From NCBI GenBank assembly GCA_947462335.1, contig OX381707.1, positions 79,446,610 to 79,510,609 on the forward strand: a stretch of 64,000 nt of DNA, read 5' to 3'. The translations under genes and the position numbers were made by a program. The notes below the pieces were generated by a model that was not told the origin of the DNA, searched no databases, and saw only the letters and a program-made list of their open reading frames with translations. Numbering within the stretch: the stretch's first letter is position 1; every line of letters begins with the position of its first letter. The stretch comes from Harmothoe impar. Taxonomy: Eukaryota > Annelida > Polychaeta > Phyllodocida > Polynoidae. This document shows, piece after piece, positions 10,787 through 23,034 of the stretch.

Positions 10787-11222
10787 CTCAGTATTATAAA
10801 AATATTTTTATATCATGAATATACCATACATGTATATGTTTTTATATTCCACAGAAAAATAATCCCATGAACTCAACTGCCATCTAGTGGACTAAACTGG
10901 AAGTGTTTAATATCTAAACAGGTGTGTTTGATTAATAAACACCTAAATATGTTTAGAGATTAAGACTGATTGTGTTTAAATTCTAAAGTATCATGTTTCA
11001 GATAAATATACGTTCAGAGTTTAAACGTGTTTAGTCATTATTTTTAAACACAGTTTTTACAGTGCTGTTTCGTTCGTTGTGGTGGCCATTTCTGGGGACA
11101 CAGCCGGATGTATTTATCTGTAAACGTATGGCTGCATTATGCTGACCCTTCGGTGGTGGCTCGACCCTGTAGGTTCGACATAATGCATGAATGCCCTTTG
11201 TGGTCCTTAAAGGGTTAACAGG
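10787..11222. other. Intergenic with AT-rich repeats and a CCTTAAAGGG block
   Basis: From 10895 to 11070 there are several copies of GTGTTTAA / TTAAACAC-like sequence in both orientations. About 11125-11220 is a diverged block of the dispersed GCATCATG family. It contains GCTGCATTATGCTGACCC, CATAATGCATGAATGCC and ends CCTTAAAGGGTTAA. No gene was seen. Confidence 0.5.
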
Positions 11223-11226
11223 TTAA

Positions 11227-11534
11227 GGCTGTGTCTCACGACCTTGGGCCAATGTTTTTGTCTCTGACCGGGTGCCAGCTCTGACCGGGTGCCAACTCTG
11301 ACCGGGTGGCAGCTCTGACCGGCCTGAATAAAATCGGGTTATTTAGGGCAGATGGAGATGGCTGAAGAGGTTAATGGATGTTATAACTCTCTAAACTAGT
11401 CATTAGTTGTCCATTTTTATCATCATCTGCCCTAAATAACCCGTTTTTATTCAGGCCGGTCAGAGCTGGCACCTGGTCAGAGCTGGCACCCAGTCAGAGA
11501 CAAAAACATTGGCCCAAGGTCGTGAGACACAGCC
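11227..11534. mobile_element. TTAA-flanked foldback MITE
   Basis: The arms start GGCTGTGTCTCACGACCTTG and are nearly perfect inverted repeats over about 125 bases. Each arm contains tandem 17-bp units of AGCTCTGACCGGGTGCC, about four on the left and two to three on the right. It is flanked by TTAA on both sides (11223-11226, 11535-11538), the target duplicated by piggyBac and Kolobok elements. The roughly 65-base centre is unique and no protein is encoded. The TTAA assignment is firm; the superfamily is inferred. Confidence 0.88.
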
Positions 11535-11562
11535 TTAAGGCTTTCTTGACACCTTAACACCT

Positions 11563-11900
11563 GGCTAACACCGTACACCAGATAGCATGGCGGTGGACTG
11601 GTTCATACCAACACCTGTCCATGGCCTACATCGTATATTAATCACACAACCTTGACCTTGCAGCAGTGTGTTATTTTTTATGTTGTACATCATAACTCAT
11701 TCCTGTGACTTCTCCTTGGCAGAGCCTCAGGGAGGCCATAATTTATCTTTGGTTTGCCTAGTGGCAGTTATACGTACATTATCAATCATAAGCATTCTTT
11801 TCACCTGAGGTCTACATGGCACTGTTTGAATCGGCTGATGGAAATTGTTGTCGATAGTGGTTTTAACTTACTCCTGTTAATCATCACGAAATTATCATGT
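11563..11900. repeat. Duplicated block, copy 2 (partner 6713-7240)
   Basis: This is the uninterrupted paralogue of copy 1. GGCTAACACC at 11573 is the empty site for the MITE at 6496-6712. The junction near 11790-11810 (ATCAATCATAAGCATTC then CACCTGAGGTC) is the empty site for the MITE at 6933-7137. Confidence 0.75.
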
Positions 11901-13339
11901 ACTGTTTGACAGTTGTTATGACCATATTCATAGACATCTGCGAGATACAATTATAAGCAATCAAATTATTTAGATTTGATTTAGTAATTCTGTATGAAAA
12001 ATCTGAAAATGGAAGTCAATGATTGCATGCATGTTCTGTTTTACATCTCAGGTAACAGATTACGTTTTCAACATGAGACCTGCTGCAGGAAACTTACATT
12101 ATTCATTTATTCATTGACAAAGCTTGATCTTTCAATATTGAGTATAAATATGCTGATTTGGATAGAATTTTTAGCATACTTGGTGCTGTAGTGGGATGGT
12201 GGCAGGGTGGTTTTTCTATGTGCAGTAGATACAGTAGATACGCAGTTCAAGCCCCTGACAAGTCTGTCAGAGACCTACAGAGGATATTACTTCATGGAAG
12301 CCGACCTTAACGAAACATGAATATGTTTGTGTATGTAATATTATATGTGTGATTATATACACCAACACCTGCTTGTCTAGAAGACAACACAAATGTATAA
12401 CTTAATATAGATGCAGAATATGGAGCAGGTGGTTCTTCTGGGGAAAATGTACTACACCAAGAGAACTTGAGAAGGGATTAATTAAGCAGCAAAACTCAAT
12501 TAATTGAAAGAAAAAGAAAAAAGACATCACACCTATTGTTAACAGCCTGTATGCACACTAATGCGTGGGACATTTTCAACGCCTCTATTCTCCTAATTCA
12601 GCTGTAAATAGCTGGAATCACTGAACTCAAGGCTTGGGAGGTAAGATTATGCTGATCCCTGGGAGTGGGCGTGGTGGGATAGGTGTATGAGCAGGTGGAA
12701 CGAACTTGTTTGGGGAAAACAATAGTAGGCGGTCAGCATTCATATAAAGATGAGAAATAAAGGAAATTGAGGAGGGAAGGCGGAGAGATCAAGGGATGTG
12801 GGCCGGGAGGCTCCAGAATGAGGAGCAACGAACAGGGGCATACAAAATAATACACACAGGGCAAAAGGAGAGCGGGAGAAGCAGAAAAGTAGAGGATACG
12901 GGAATAGAAGAATAGAGAAATGAATGGGGGGGAGGGCGAATATAATCATTGAGGACGGGGTGGGTTAGGGACGGAAGGGTTTCCAGTATAGGATAGAGGA
13001 GAAAGGAGTAGGGGGGGTTGGGGGTGCCTGAAGTAGCTGCTACATATTCATGTCTCAGTGAGATTTGCAATCTGCAAAAGGGGATTGTGAAAAATAATCA
13101 AGGGACCTGTTCATGATATGTTTTCTTACAAATGTCTGAGATATCTAAGAAAATCATTGATATTCAATATCCCGCCAATTCCAAGACGATAATGTTATGG
13201 CAAAATTGGCCTCAAAATGAGCCAGCCGTGATATTGCACCAGTTACAGACCACACTATATTCAACCTTTCATCAGCTTACTTTAAATATTAAATAGAATT
13301 ATAGAATAGTCACCTAAATTCAATTGGTGTAAAGCTAGA
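11901..13339. other. Intergenic; purine-rich tract near its end
   Basis: The segment 12545-12640 resembles 5575-5725. A G/A-rich tract runs from about 12740 to 13030. The minus-strand frames of 69 and 93 codons across it are low-complexity Pro/Ser/Leu translations. Nothing else was recognised. Confidence 0.4.
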
Positions 13340-14206
13340 GGCTCACTCTCACCAAATCAGTGGAACTAAAAATTCGCCGTACATGATCAGTGGCCGTACC
13401 TGATCGGTGATCGGTGACTGCCTTACCCTTTCTGACCATGATAAAATATAAATGAACCTTACCAAGATGTACATATGGTGTGTGTCTTGACCTATATTAT
13501 GTTAGAAATGTGTGGATGCTACTATTGAGATAATTTTACATGACATTTCAACATGTGACATACATGATTGGTGACGTGCATGATCGGTGATCTATTGACT
13601 GCCTTACCCTTTCTGACCATGATAACACATAAATAAATCTTACCAAGGTGTAATGTATATGATGTGTGTCTTGACATGTAAGATTTTAGACATGTGTAGA
13701 TGCGACTATTAAAAAGAATTTTACATGACATTTCAATAGCCACCATGTACGTCACATGACGTACATGATCGGCTATTATCTATTGACTGCCTTAATTACC
13801 CTTTCTGACCATATTTTAAACATAAATCAATCATAACAAGGTGAATATGTATATGATGTAAGTCCTAACATGTATTATCAAAGACATATGCAGCAGTGGG
13901 TAATAAGAAAATATTACATGACATTCCAAGCCGGTCATGTACGTCATGTGACATACATGACTGGTTGTACATTGAGGCACTCCCCTTTTGGCCCCTATAA
14001 ATAATTTGGGAGTTTTTTTCTTTCTTAATAAACTCCCCAAAAATACATTACAGCCAGTAGGTATGGTTAGATAAGTTAAATAGCGGAGTGCATGGGGTAA
14101 ATGGTGGATTTTATAGTTTTCTGATCATGTAAGGCCACCGATCATGTATGGCAACCGATCATGTTGGGCCACATTTTAGTGGCATTGATTTTGGTGAGAG
14201 TGAGCC
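13340..14206 (+). mobile_element. 867-bp TIR element with internal palindromes, copy 1
   Basis: The terminal inverted repeats are GGCTCACTCTCACCAAATCA and TGATTTTGGTGAGAGTGAGC plus a final C. Exact TAGA target duplications lie at 13336-13339 and 14207-14210. The interior has three to four tandem units of about 185 bases. Each contains ATTGACTGCCTTACCCTTTC-type sequence, GTGTGTCTTGACATGTA-type sequence, and a decayed palindrome built from CATGTACGTCA. The right part has ATAAACTCCC and GATCATGT repeats. There is no long open frame, so it is non-autonomous. The better-preserved sister copy is at 50965-51898 in the opposite orientation. Confidence 0.87.
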
Positions 14207-14843
14207 TAGACCTTTAATAATCATTAATTTCATTTTTTAAAATTAATGTCCGAATAGTCAATTGATTCAACCGTCTCAATGGCGCACCTGGCAGGTATTG
14301 ACAGTGGTAATCAAGCCACCAGGTGTCATACATATCTATTGCAGGCAAACACACCAATATAGGTGAACAGCATTTATTTTTCACTGCCCTTTTTGCCCCA
14401 ACATCTCCTGCAGAATAGCTTTAGAAGTCAACAAAGGTGAAGAGATTCCTACCGATTGGTCTCACAACCTGAGTACTACAACAACCAGCACCATGGGGGA
14501 TCATTGACATGAACCATGCCTTCAGTGTCACTAAACCCTGTCTAGCATGTGTTACATCTTGATGTATGTGAATCTCATTTTCCCTCTGCTATAAATACCA
14601 ACAGATATATCAAACATTTCTCTTCCGTTTTTTCCCTGGATTCTATCATGTTTTTTCTTCTTGAGATGTTAATGATATTGGTTTCATGAGTGTAGCCAGA
14701 CAGAGAAAAACATAGAACGACAGACAAAAATAGAAAGTGAGAAAGGAAAGAGAGGGAAAATGAGACAGGGAGGAAGTGAAAGACAGAGACAGTTAACATG
14801 TACATCAGGTGGAATCAGGATAGCTATAGGCAGGCACTGAACA

Positions 14844-15098
14844 GGGTTCCCACATGTCATGGAATGTCATGGCATTTTATAAATATGCCATGTGTCATGG
14901 AATGTCATGGAGAATGAAAATAATGGAATTAATATGGCAAAATCTAAAAAAAATCTCCCATTTGCTTTCTTGATTTAAGACATTTTCTCAGGGCCAAGCC
15001 CCCCGACCCCCACAAGAATGTTTTAGATGTCATGTAAAATTAAGATTTTTGTCATGGAATGTCATTCTGAATTCCAATCTGATATTTTTTGGGAACCC
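14844..15098. mobile_element. 255-bp MITE with GGGTTCCC ends
   Basis: The element runs from GGGTTCCCACATGTCATGG to TTTTTTGGGAACCC. The interior repeats TGTCATGGAATGTCAT several times. The paralogous locus near 8822 has AGGCAATGAGTCAT with no insertion. Here AGGCACTGA and AATGAGTCAT flank the element, implying a short duplicated target overlapping AATGA. Similar ends occur in hAT-type MITEs, but the assignment is tentative. Confidence 0.7.
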
Positions 15099-15654
15099 GG
15101 AATGAGTCATGTAGAGAGCTGCCAAACCGTCACTCAACCAGACAGTGATACATGACCGTGACATTTCCCGTCCCCGCCTGCTCATTGATGTAGTCGGTGC
15201 ATGCCTGCAGCAATGTGTCATGTCAGGACTGCTGATCAATAACTCCATCATGCGGCACACCTCTGTACACGGGGAGATAGCACTGATTCACTGCCAGCCT
15301 CACCACATCCAGTTACTAGGACATTCAAACCCCCAACACTCAAATAGATGCTTCAATAAATTATGGACTAGAATTATAAAAATTGCACCTCAGAAGTTCT
15401 CCATACCAACCGTTTCCAAGTAAATGAAATTACAGAATGGGTCTACATCTGATGATGCCGAAACCTGGCCAACCCGAAGTCACTATCTGTTTCCCGCGAG
15501 GGAGTGCATTAGCTATACTAGAGGGGTTTGGGGGCCTGCCCCCCTCCCCCAAGACCCCGAGCCCTCTCCCCCCCCCCATCCAGATTAGAGGCCCTAAGTC
15601 AGGCCCTATGAATCATACTCCACAATCTCTTTCCCTCTTTTCTTCTCCTTTCTT

Positions 15655-15737
15655 TTCTCTTCTTCCTCATTTTAAATTTTTTTTTCAATATTTTTTTTTT
15701 TTCTTTTGGGGGGGGGGGGGGGGGGGCACTGCCCGCT
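15655..15737. repeat. Pyrimidine tract and poly-G run
   Basis: A T/C tract passes through T-runs into an uninterrupted G-run at about 15707-15726. The overlapping 130-codon plus-strand frame and 61-codon minus-strand frame are translations of this tract. Confidence 0.8.
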
Positions 15738-15950
15738 GCCCCCCCTGGATCCGCCAATGTAACCTGCAAGCTTCATGCATCGTTGAGCATCTATTGTTAC
15801 TAGGGGAAGTCTGGTGCATGGGTGAGTAGCTTCCAATACCTGGTGTGTCGGTAGTCAACCTGTCAGCCATGGCAGGCTAGACATGAATAACTCTCATAGA
15901 TTAATGAGGAGTTCAATAATAGATCTACTCTATATGAATATCATAGTTCA

Positions 15951-16802
15951 TAATGGCTTTCCAAATGCATAGGCGCTTTCCATACGCATCCGATCTGCCT
16001 AGAAACACCCGTGCAAAGCACCGTCTAACATGTCTCAAAATGATCTTAATCAAGTTTCTTAAATGGTGCCCTTGCATAAATTTTCGTTTGCTGGAAGTAT
16101 ATCTTCACCAATACTGACAACCAGCACAATTTATAGTTCAACTCACGCCCTGCCCTAAAGCCCACGGGAGAGAGATGTTTGGCTTGTCAAGAAGATCGAG
16201 AGAGCAAAACTGTAGCGTAAGAAATGAACTATTGTCGGGGGTCAAAATGCCAGGGGGCAAATCGCCATAAAATGTAAAACTCTCCACGTATATGACTGTA
16301 ATTCAAAATGCACTCCAGTCAATAGTGTATGAGCTCGTGTGCACTCGATATACAGTTAGCTGCAATAATTAGCTTTGGTCTGGGATCTGTGTGGCCCGCA
16401 GTTGAACTCTTTTAGTGCTCCTTTGTGTTAATTTTTGTGTTTTTTGTTTTGTTTATTTATAGTAGTTAAACCAATCATTTTGATGATTTGACAGGCTGTG
16501 GAATGTGGGGGAGGGTCATTTCATGGGGGGCTGGGGTGTTAGGTATTGCCTTTCTTGGTTAAAGATGGTATTGCACCTAAAGCAGCCCATAGAGAAATTC
16601 TATCCAATTTTGACACAACTGATATTACCTGATTTCCTGTCGTCCAATGTACCTCGATAGATGCAAAATGCTGCTTCTATAGATAATAAGATGATAACGA
16701 GAAGGACGTTAGAATATATTTTGGTAGGCTGGAAATCTACCAGGTGCCCAGGCTAAAGTAGTATTTGGCCATACTGAATGTGTGTAGTAAGGGTAAATTC
16801 AT
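15951..16802. repeat. Remainder of duplicated block 2, then unassigned sequence
   Basis: From 15951 to about 16350 the sequence matches 17340-17735: GGCTTTCC, AACTCACGCCC, AATGCCAGGGGGCAAA and GTAAAACTCTCCACGTA are shared. From about 16350 to 16802 nothing was recognised. Confidence 0.6.
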
Positions 16803-17735
16803 GTGCCTCGCCACATCCAGTTACTGACACATTTAAACCCCAGTAGTGAAATAGATGCACCAATATATTATTAACTAGAAACATAAAAATTGCACCTCAG
16901 AAGTTCTCTATGACAATTATTTACAAGTAAATGCAATTATAGAATGGGTCCACATCTGACGGTGATCAGTATATCCCTATGTACCTGTGGGCAGATTTAT
17001 TGGTTTGATGCACAACCCTGGAGTCAGCATAATCATTTAATATAGGACTGTTTTGAACTTTGGTGGAACATCGTTTGTTTTCTTGCAGACAGGCTAAAGT
17101 AGCTTCCATCATTGTCATGGTAAGTATATCAACCAGTAACCTTCATGCACCATTGAGCATCTATTTTTACTAGGGGAAGTGTGGTGCATGGGTGAGTGGG
17201 TAGCTTCCAATACCTGGTGGGTCGGTAGTCAACCTGTCAGCCATGGCAGGCTAGACATGAATGATGCTCACAGATTAATGAGGAGTTCAATAATAGATCT
17301 ACTCTATATGAATATCATAGTTCATACTGGCTTTCCACATGCATCTAGGCGCTAGCCATACACTCTTGATCCACCTAGAAACATCCAAGAAGAGCACTGC
17401 CTCACAGGTCGGGAAATAATCTCAATCAAGTTTTCTCTACACATTTTCTAAAATGATGCACATGCGTAAAGTTTTGGCTGCTGAAAGTATATCTTTACCA
17501 ATACTAACAAAAAGTGGAACCAACACCGATTTATAATTCAACTCACGCCCGGCTCCAACGCCTACGGCAAAGACAAGTATGGCTTGCCGAGAAGATCGAG
17601 AGAGCAAAAATGTAGAGTAATAATTGAACTATTGTCAGGAGTCCAAATGCCAGGGGGCAAAACGCCATAGAATGTAAAACTCTCCACGTATGTGACTGTA
17701 ATATGAAATGCACCCCAGTCAACACTTGTTCACCA
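16803..17735. repeat. Duplicated block, partial copy 3
   Basis: It matches 15297-16350 at a period of about 1.4-1.5 kb. Shared runs include CACATCCAGTTACT, AAAAATTGCACCTCAGAAGT, GGTGGGTCGGTAGTCAACCT-like sequence, and ATGCCAGGGGGCAAAACGCC near the end. No frame is conserved across the copies, arguing that the block is noncoding. Confidence 0.75.
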
Positions 17736-18459
17736 AGTCCCCTAGAACATTAACCCTTTAAGGATAACAGAGTGTTTGGCAGCATGATGCAGTTCATGCA
17801 TTGTGTAGCGACCTGGCGACCAAGTATCATGCATTATCAGATTAGTGTATTCATTGAGGTTCATACCCTGCAGAAGGGTATCAACTTCAGTCACTGTTAT
17901 TGTGCATCGATATCGTGATGACAAATGCTGCACTTTAGCTCCCTTATATGGGTTATCAGCATAGTGTACAGGACCAGGTGTTTCGAGGAAGCCATATCAT
18001 CTCCTTCAGTTGTATTGATATCCTGGCTCTCATACCGAGCTTCTGGTTATTAAATTCCATGAATATATTTATCAAGGTGCTCGTTTCCCAACTGACACTC
18101 TTAAAAAGTCAAGAGAATGTAATAGTTATATTGAATAGAGTATCTTATTAGTATATAATGCAAAATAAAAAAGAATCACAACATGCACGCACAAGTTCTT
18201 TTTAAGGAGAGTAAAGGATTGGTTGGATGGCGTCAAAAGAAGGTAAAAACAAAAGAGGTATAACGCTTCAAAAATGTCTGCGGGTTACTATAGTTCAAGG
18301 GTGGGGTGAAATATTCTGCACATTCTAGAATCACGCAATCCGAAACTCTTATTTTAATCTCTCAGATGACTTATCCATAACTTCCGGAACATAACTGAGA
18401 ATACACAACAGGTATTTGTCACATAGAGTAGACGGCCCCCATGTTTACAACTACTGTGG
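17736..18459. other. Intergenic with a CCCTTTAAGG block
   Basis: At about 17753-17850 is a diverged member of the GCATCATG family, starting ACCCTTTAAGGATAACAGAG and continuing GCATGATGCAGTTCATGCAT. The remainder is AT-rich with no gene recognised. Confidence 0.45.
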
Positions 18460-20543
18460 GGATATCATATCAGGGAGTGGGAGTGGAAGAGGCGACAGTT
18501 CCACTAATGTGTTCCCTCATCTGCCAATTCTCCCAAGATGAGAAGCAGGCAACAATTATTTCTGCAACATATGATACAACCGGCGGAGAAGAATGACATA
18601 AACAAGTAAGGAAAGCATGGAGTTGTGATGGATATGCTTGTTTTGTCCATCTTCCCCTTGAGGACAGCATTGGACTTAGTGGCATGATGTCTGAATCAGC
18701 TATAGTAGCTAGCCTGGGGGCGCATTCATAACAACTGCCGTAACCATCATAAAAAGAATTTGTTAATACTATCATACTTTGCAATTGATGAGGGTACTTG
18801 TCATTATTTGGTGCATAGATACATAATTCCATCTATTTTAATCAAATTTCCTTTGACTGAAAGTCCTTATTATGATCATCAGACCCTAAATCACTCAAGA
18901 CTTTTTACCCTACGGTTATGAGCCCCCAGGGCTGTATTCATTCATCATACTTGCCCAAGGGATTGATGGAGTTGGTTCATGATGTGCATTAGTTAGCATT
19001 AGGTCATGTTACTAATATGTAAGGACTTATGTGAGTCTGAGACCTGGGTGTGCTCTCACCTGACCTTCACCTTGTCCTGGAACTAGGACCAAACACAGGT
19101 CCTAGTTCCTGTCTAACAACAGGGTGACCCACCTCTTGCATTGCCTGCCAGTCCTCTCTGTCCACAAACAAGGGAAGGCTTTATAAACCATGCTCTGCCA
19201 TTATGTAATAAATCCTTGCCAATATGTCTATGAATTTCCTTCCAAACTGTTTGACACATTGTGACTCAATTGTACTCCCACTGCATGACCTTAATATTCT
19301 CAGATAGTCTCTCAAATAAATGTTTAACTTGTCTATTTCATCCATGACCCCTGTTTTCCTGCTAATAGAATGTCTGCACAAATCCCCTCTACACCTCCAC
19401 AATGGCCTTTTGATATATCAACAAAAGAAAGGAATTTCCCATGATACATGATGTACAAATCAGTGTCCCATTGGATTTTATAGTTAAGACACTTTTGCTT
19501 AAGCGGCCATACCACAAAGATTAGCACAGTGACAGGGATTTGTTTTTGCTTTTTCTATTTGGTAATATATCCAACTAATATAATCCAAAGTTATTCACAA
19601 ATATTAGCAGAGGTTCAAAATCCTCCAGCCGCTAGCCTTTGTCTTTAACCGCTCACATGGAAAGCTTATGAAACACAAATAAGTTAGCAAAGCAGAAGAA
19701 AGATATACACTTGGTGGATATCATAAGCGGGCGTGGGAGTAAATAAGCATCCATGTTCATTACTGTGTTTCTCCAGCTGGCAATCCTTTCCTGCTGAAAA
19801 GCAGACACGCAGTATCTCTGCACAATATGATACAACCAGTGGACGTGGATGATGTAAAGGATATGTTTGTTTGTCCCTGTTCCCCAACTCATTAGGGGCA
19901 ACATGGTGAGGCATACAGCATGAACCACATTGGGGTAAGTCACTGCTGCTGTAATCACCCATTATACTGCATCCATGCACTGTCAAGGGGTCAACATGTT
20001 GCACCAAGGCAATTCCTTTTTTAAATAGATGATCCAAATAATCTTTATATCCCCCATTTTATGGAAACTTATGATCCAGATTAGTATAAGTATTAATTAA
20101 AAGATCACCTGGGGTAGATGCTGCATATAAGACTGTTGTATAGTAGGGCCACCTAGTGGCAAAATCTTGTTCTTACAATGACCACCTTGGGTCATCACAA
20201 TGATCACTCCAGGTGGTCAAGTGGGCATGACCACCCAAAGTGGGCGGCATTGACCACCTATATCCAGGCCTGGGTTTTCAGTGTGGGCTGCATTGGTGCA
20301 TCCCTTTGGGAGTGTCTCCACCTCATAAGGTCGGCATACTCAGTTACATATAACTGAATATGTTTTAACCTTACACTTGAGGATCTAGTCTTAACATTAA
20401 AGGTTTATAAGCAACTTTTGCAGGAAGAAAAACCTTTTCAACACCAAGATGATTCCACTAATCGATAAATCATTATTTGCCCCGTGAGGGATTCAAGTAA
20501 AGACCTTACTTTGTGGAGGTGATTACCAATGCATCTCTTGGGT

Positions 20544-20745
20544 GGGGGATAGCTCAGGTGATAGAGTGTTGGACTTAGATGCAAAAGGTTGTGCGATTGA
20601 GACTCAGCAGGGCCCTGCTGTTCAATGTTACGACCTCCCTTTGCTGTGGTAGACATACAACATATCAAAGGCCTGTCTATCTCATACTATGCCTGTGTAG
20701 TGTGGGATGTAAAAGAACCATTCCATCGGTAAAAATGTAAGGGTG
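20544..20745 (+). mobile_element. tRNA-derived SINE copy
   Basis: The head, GGGGGATAGCTCAGGTGATA then GAGTGTTGGACTTAGATGC, has a good tRNA A-box (TAGCTCAGGTG) and an anticodon-arm-like region. It is followed at 20587-20603 by a degraded B-box region (GGTTGTGCGATTGAGAC). Downstream is a non-tRNA body ending in GTGGGATGTAAAAGAACC. That layout is typical of tRNA-headed SINEs. No target duplication or tail was identified, and the 3' boundary is approximate. Confidence 0.65.
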
Positions 20746-21012
20746 TGCTTTCTATATTCAGTCACCTCATAGATTCAATCACCATCACCGCCCTTAAAAT
20801 GACAGTAGCTCTTAATAAGGTTGTAAAGCAACCCAATTATAACATGAACAACCAGTTAATCTCTCACATGCACATTTCATGGATACACAGCCCGTCTCTC
20901 AGCTTGGCTCTACCTTGAGTCAGGCAAATCCTCAACAAAGGTTCTCTTCAAATACAGAGATCCTTCAAGTTATATCTCTGAGATATTTGACTCCAGTAAC
21001 ATGTCTTTACAT

Positions 21013-21138
21013 GTGTATTCCACCAACGTCAGTAGGCAGACATTTTGTGATCCTATGAAAGTCTATTATATGTAAGAATTCTGAATGGATCTTGTCCAAC
21101 AATGGAATCTCAGCCAATTTACATCTGTGGAATACACC
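21013..21138. mobile_element. MITE, GTATTCCACCAACGTC family, copy 1
   Basis: The left end GTATTCCACCAACGTCAG pairs imperfectly with the right end ATCTGTGGAATAC. The interior includes CCTATGAAAGTCTATTATAT. A second copy is at 22371-22488, and a probable fragment begins near 63152 (GTATTCCACTGACGTC). Confidence 0.6.
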
Positions 21139-21179
21139 CTTTATGCAAGGATGTTGCTAAGAGACGACATTTGTTGTCC

Positions 21180-21385
21180 TGATGCACCAATGCAGCCCCG
21201 GCAAGTAACTCGCTGGTGCTGCATTGGTGCATCATGCCGACCCTTTGGGAGTGTCTCCACCTCATAATGTCAGCATGATGCATGATTGTAGCACTGACGA
21301 GTTAATCCAGAGCTGCATTCATGCATGATGACGACCAAGGGCATGCTACATTAAGGTATCATGCCATCTTTAAAGGGTTAAGACG
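21180..21385. repeat. GCATCATG-family block
   Basis: Short units recur in both orientations: GATGCACCAATGCAGCCCC, GGTGCTGCATTGGTGCATCA, GAGCTGCATTCATGCATGAT and a right end CTTTAAAGGGTTAA. This is a diverged member of the family at 26132-26341. Confidence 0.55.
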
Positions 21386-22370
21386 TACAACAGCTTTCTC
21401 TAACGTAAACAAAGAAAAAGTCAACATGTATCAAGCAGATATGAGGATATCATATACCGGAGTGGGAGTAAACGAGCTGACAGCCTCATCGGTGTGTTTT
21501 CCCCAGCTGGCAGCACTCCCACGCCGACATGCAGGGAATACGTATTTCTGCACCGTGTGATACAACCATCCGAAGGGGATCACGTAAACAAGTACAGAAA
21601 GGGGATTTGTGATGGATATGCCTGTTTTGTCCATCTTCCCCAACCTATTAAAGATAACATGGAGCGTGCATGTAGCACCTTGAGGTAATTGGTAGGTGCT
21701 GCAAGCATCATGATGCATTCATCCACATCCAAGGTCAACATGCTGCGCCAATGAATGGTGGTAATTTACTCATCACTCTGTGTGTGCACCATGACGCTCA
21801 ATGAGTATGAAGCCTTGAGGCATCCATGTGTAAAGGGTTAACTGTGTATTAGGTAGCTGGAGGGCTGTTCGTGTTACCAATATGGGACAAGGCTTTATTA
21901 ATAATACAAGGCCATTATGTAATAAATCCCTGCCAACACGTCAATGTGTGGAAATGTGAATGAAATCACATTTTGAAATGTTTTACATTATGCACTTCTC
22001 AATTATCCTCCGACTGCATGACTTCATAGATGAGTCGTAGACACTCTTTTATGCCAAAGTACCGATGTAAACATACTTAATTGATAGTTATCACATATTG
22101 TCAATATATAGATGAATATTATTTCCTTAAACATTGGCTTTGATTTTACACATGGTAAGAGCCACTCAGTGCTAGAATGCATCAGATGCAATAGTGCATG
22201 ATCTCAAACCTTGGTTGGGACCTGGCTGCTCTTTCAGGTAAACTGACGCAATCGTAGGCAGATTTTGACGTGACTATAAAACCCGTCTGACTGAGGCTTG
22301 TGGTCCTTTGTTTAGATATGCTATGCACTTTAGCGCTCTGATGCACAAATGTATCTTGCCCACCTAAAGG

Positions 22371-22488
22371 GAGTATTCCAATGACCGAATCAGCCATGAT
22401 TCTGTCCGTCGGATGAGACTCTCCCATTATAGACTTTTAATGGATGACGAAATTTCAGCCGACCGACGTTGGTGGAATACATGCCTAA
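22371..22488. mobile_element. MITE, GTATTCCACCAACGTC family, copy 2
   Basis: It starts GTATTCCAATGACCGA and ends GACGTTGGTGGAATAC. The interior contains ATTATAGACTTTTAATGGAT, resembling the interior of copy 1 on the other strand. It is non-coding. Confidence 0.6.
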
Positions 22489-23034
22489 GTGGGTTGTTTC
22501 ATTACCGAAGGGTCGTAATGATGCAGGGATAAAGCCCTGATGAGTTCAATTGCAAGGGCTGCATTTTCCCATCATTGGAACAAATCAGATAGTACTTCAG
22601 ACATCATACTGGCTGTAAAAGGTTTATAAAAACGACTATATAAACGAGTCTCTCTTGTCTCCGATCATCTTCAATCAAGTTCTAGATGTTCTTGTAATGT
22701 AAAAGTGCCTCATAAAGGATAGAGATGTCTGAGAACCCCATCGCATACTACCTCGGAGGTCATTTATCTTACAGTCACTTCCACATCCAATTTCAGCTCA
22801 TATCCTTGCATCCTCATCATTATGATGTAGGAGGTACGTACTGTACCAGCCCAGGGTACATTACTTTGGGAACCGCAGCTTTCCAAACGACATATCTATA
22901 TAATCTACGACCATGGTCTCTGTATTTAATCTATCTTAAGGATTTGAGCTATGAATAGTATATCTTTTTCATCAACTATTTTTTAGTCTGCTGCGACAAA
23001 AACTTTGAAAAATTGGATCTCATTCAAATTACTC
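22489..23034. other. Intergenic, no gene seen
   Basis: Contains another loose GCATCATG-family fragment around 22495-22570. A 77-codon frame at 22725-22958 has no recognisable motif. Confidence 0.4.

Larger units (their letters stand above)
14267..15950. repeat. Large duplicated block, copy 2 (partner 7603-9560)
   Basis: Collinear with 7603-9560 (see that entry), but interrupted by a GGGTTCCC-ended MITE and containing its own low-complexity insertion near 15600-15735. The segment from about 15297 is duplicated a third time at 16803-17735. Confidence 0.8.
18460..22100. repeat. Three-copy diverged tandem block
   Basis: Segments at about 18460-18700, 19715-19930 and 21440-21700 are related. Each starts GATATCATA followed by GTGGGAGT, then has CCAGCTGGCA-like sequence, then GATACAACC, then GATATG followed by TTTTGTCC. 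A second shared segment, beginning TAATAAATCC and TGCCAA and later CTGCATGAC, lies at about 19205-19320 and 21925-22050. Minus-strand frames of 95-120 codons cross each copy and share fragments such as TPTP and YDI, but they shift frame between copies. I do not call them genes. Confidence 0.65.

Noticed and set aside
19500..19520. 5S rRNA start (GCGGCCATACCA)
   Set aside because: Only about 12 bases match; the conserved internal control region of 5S is absent.
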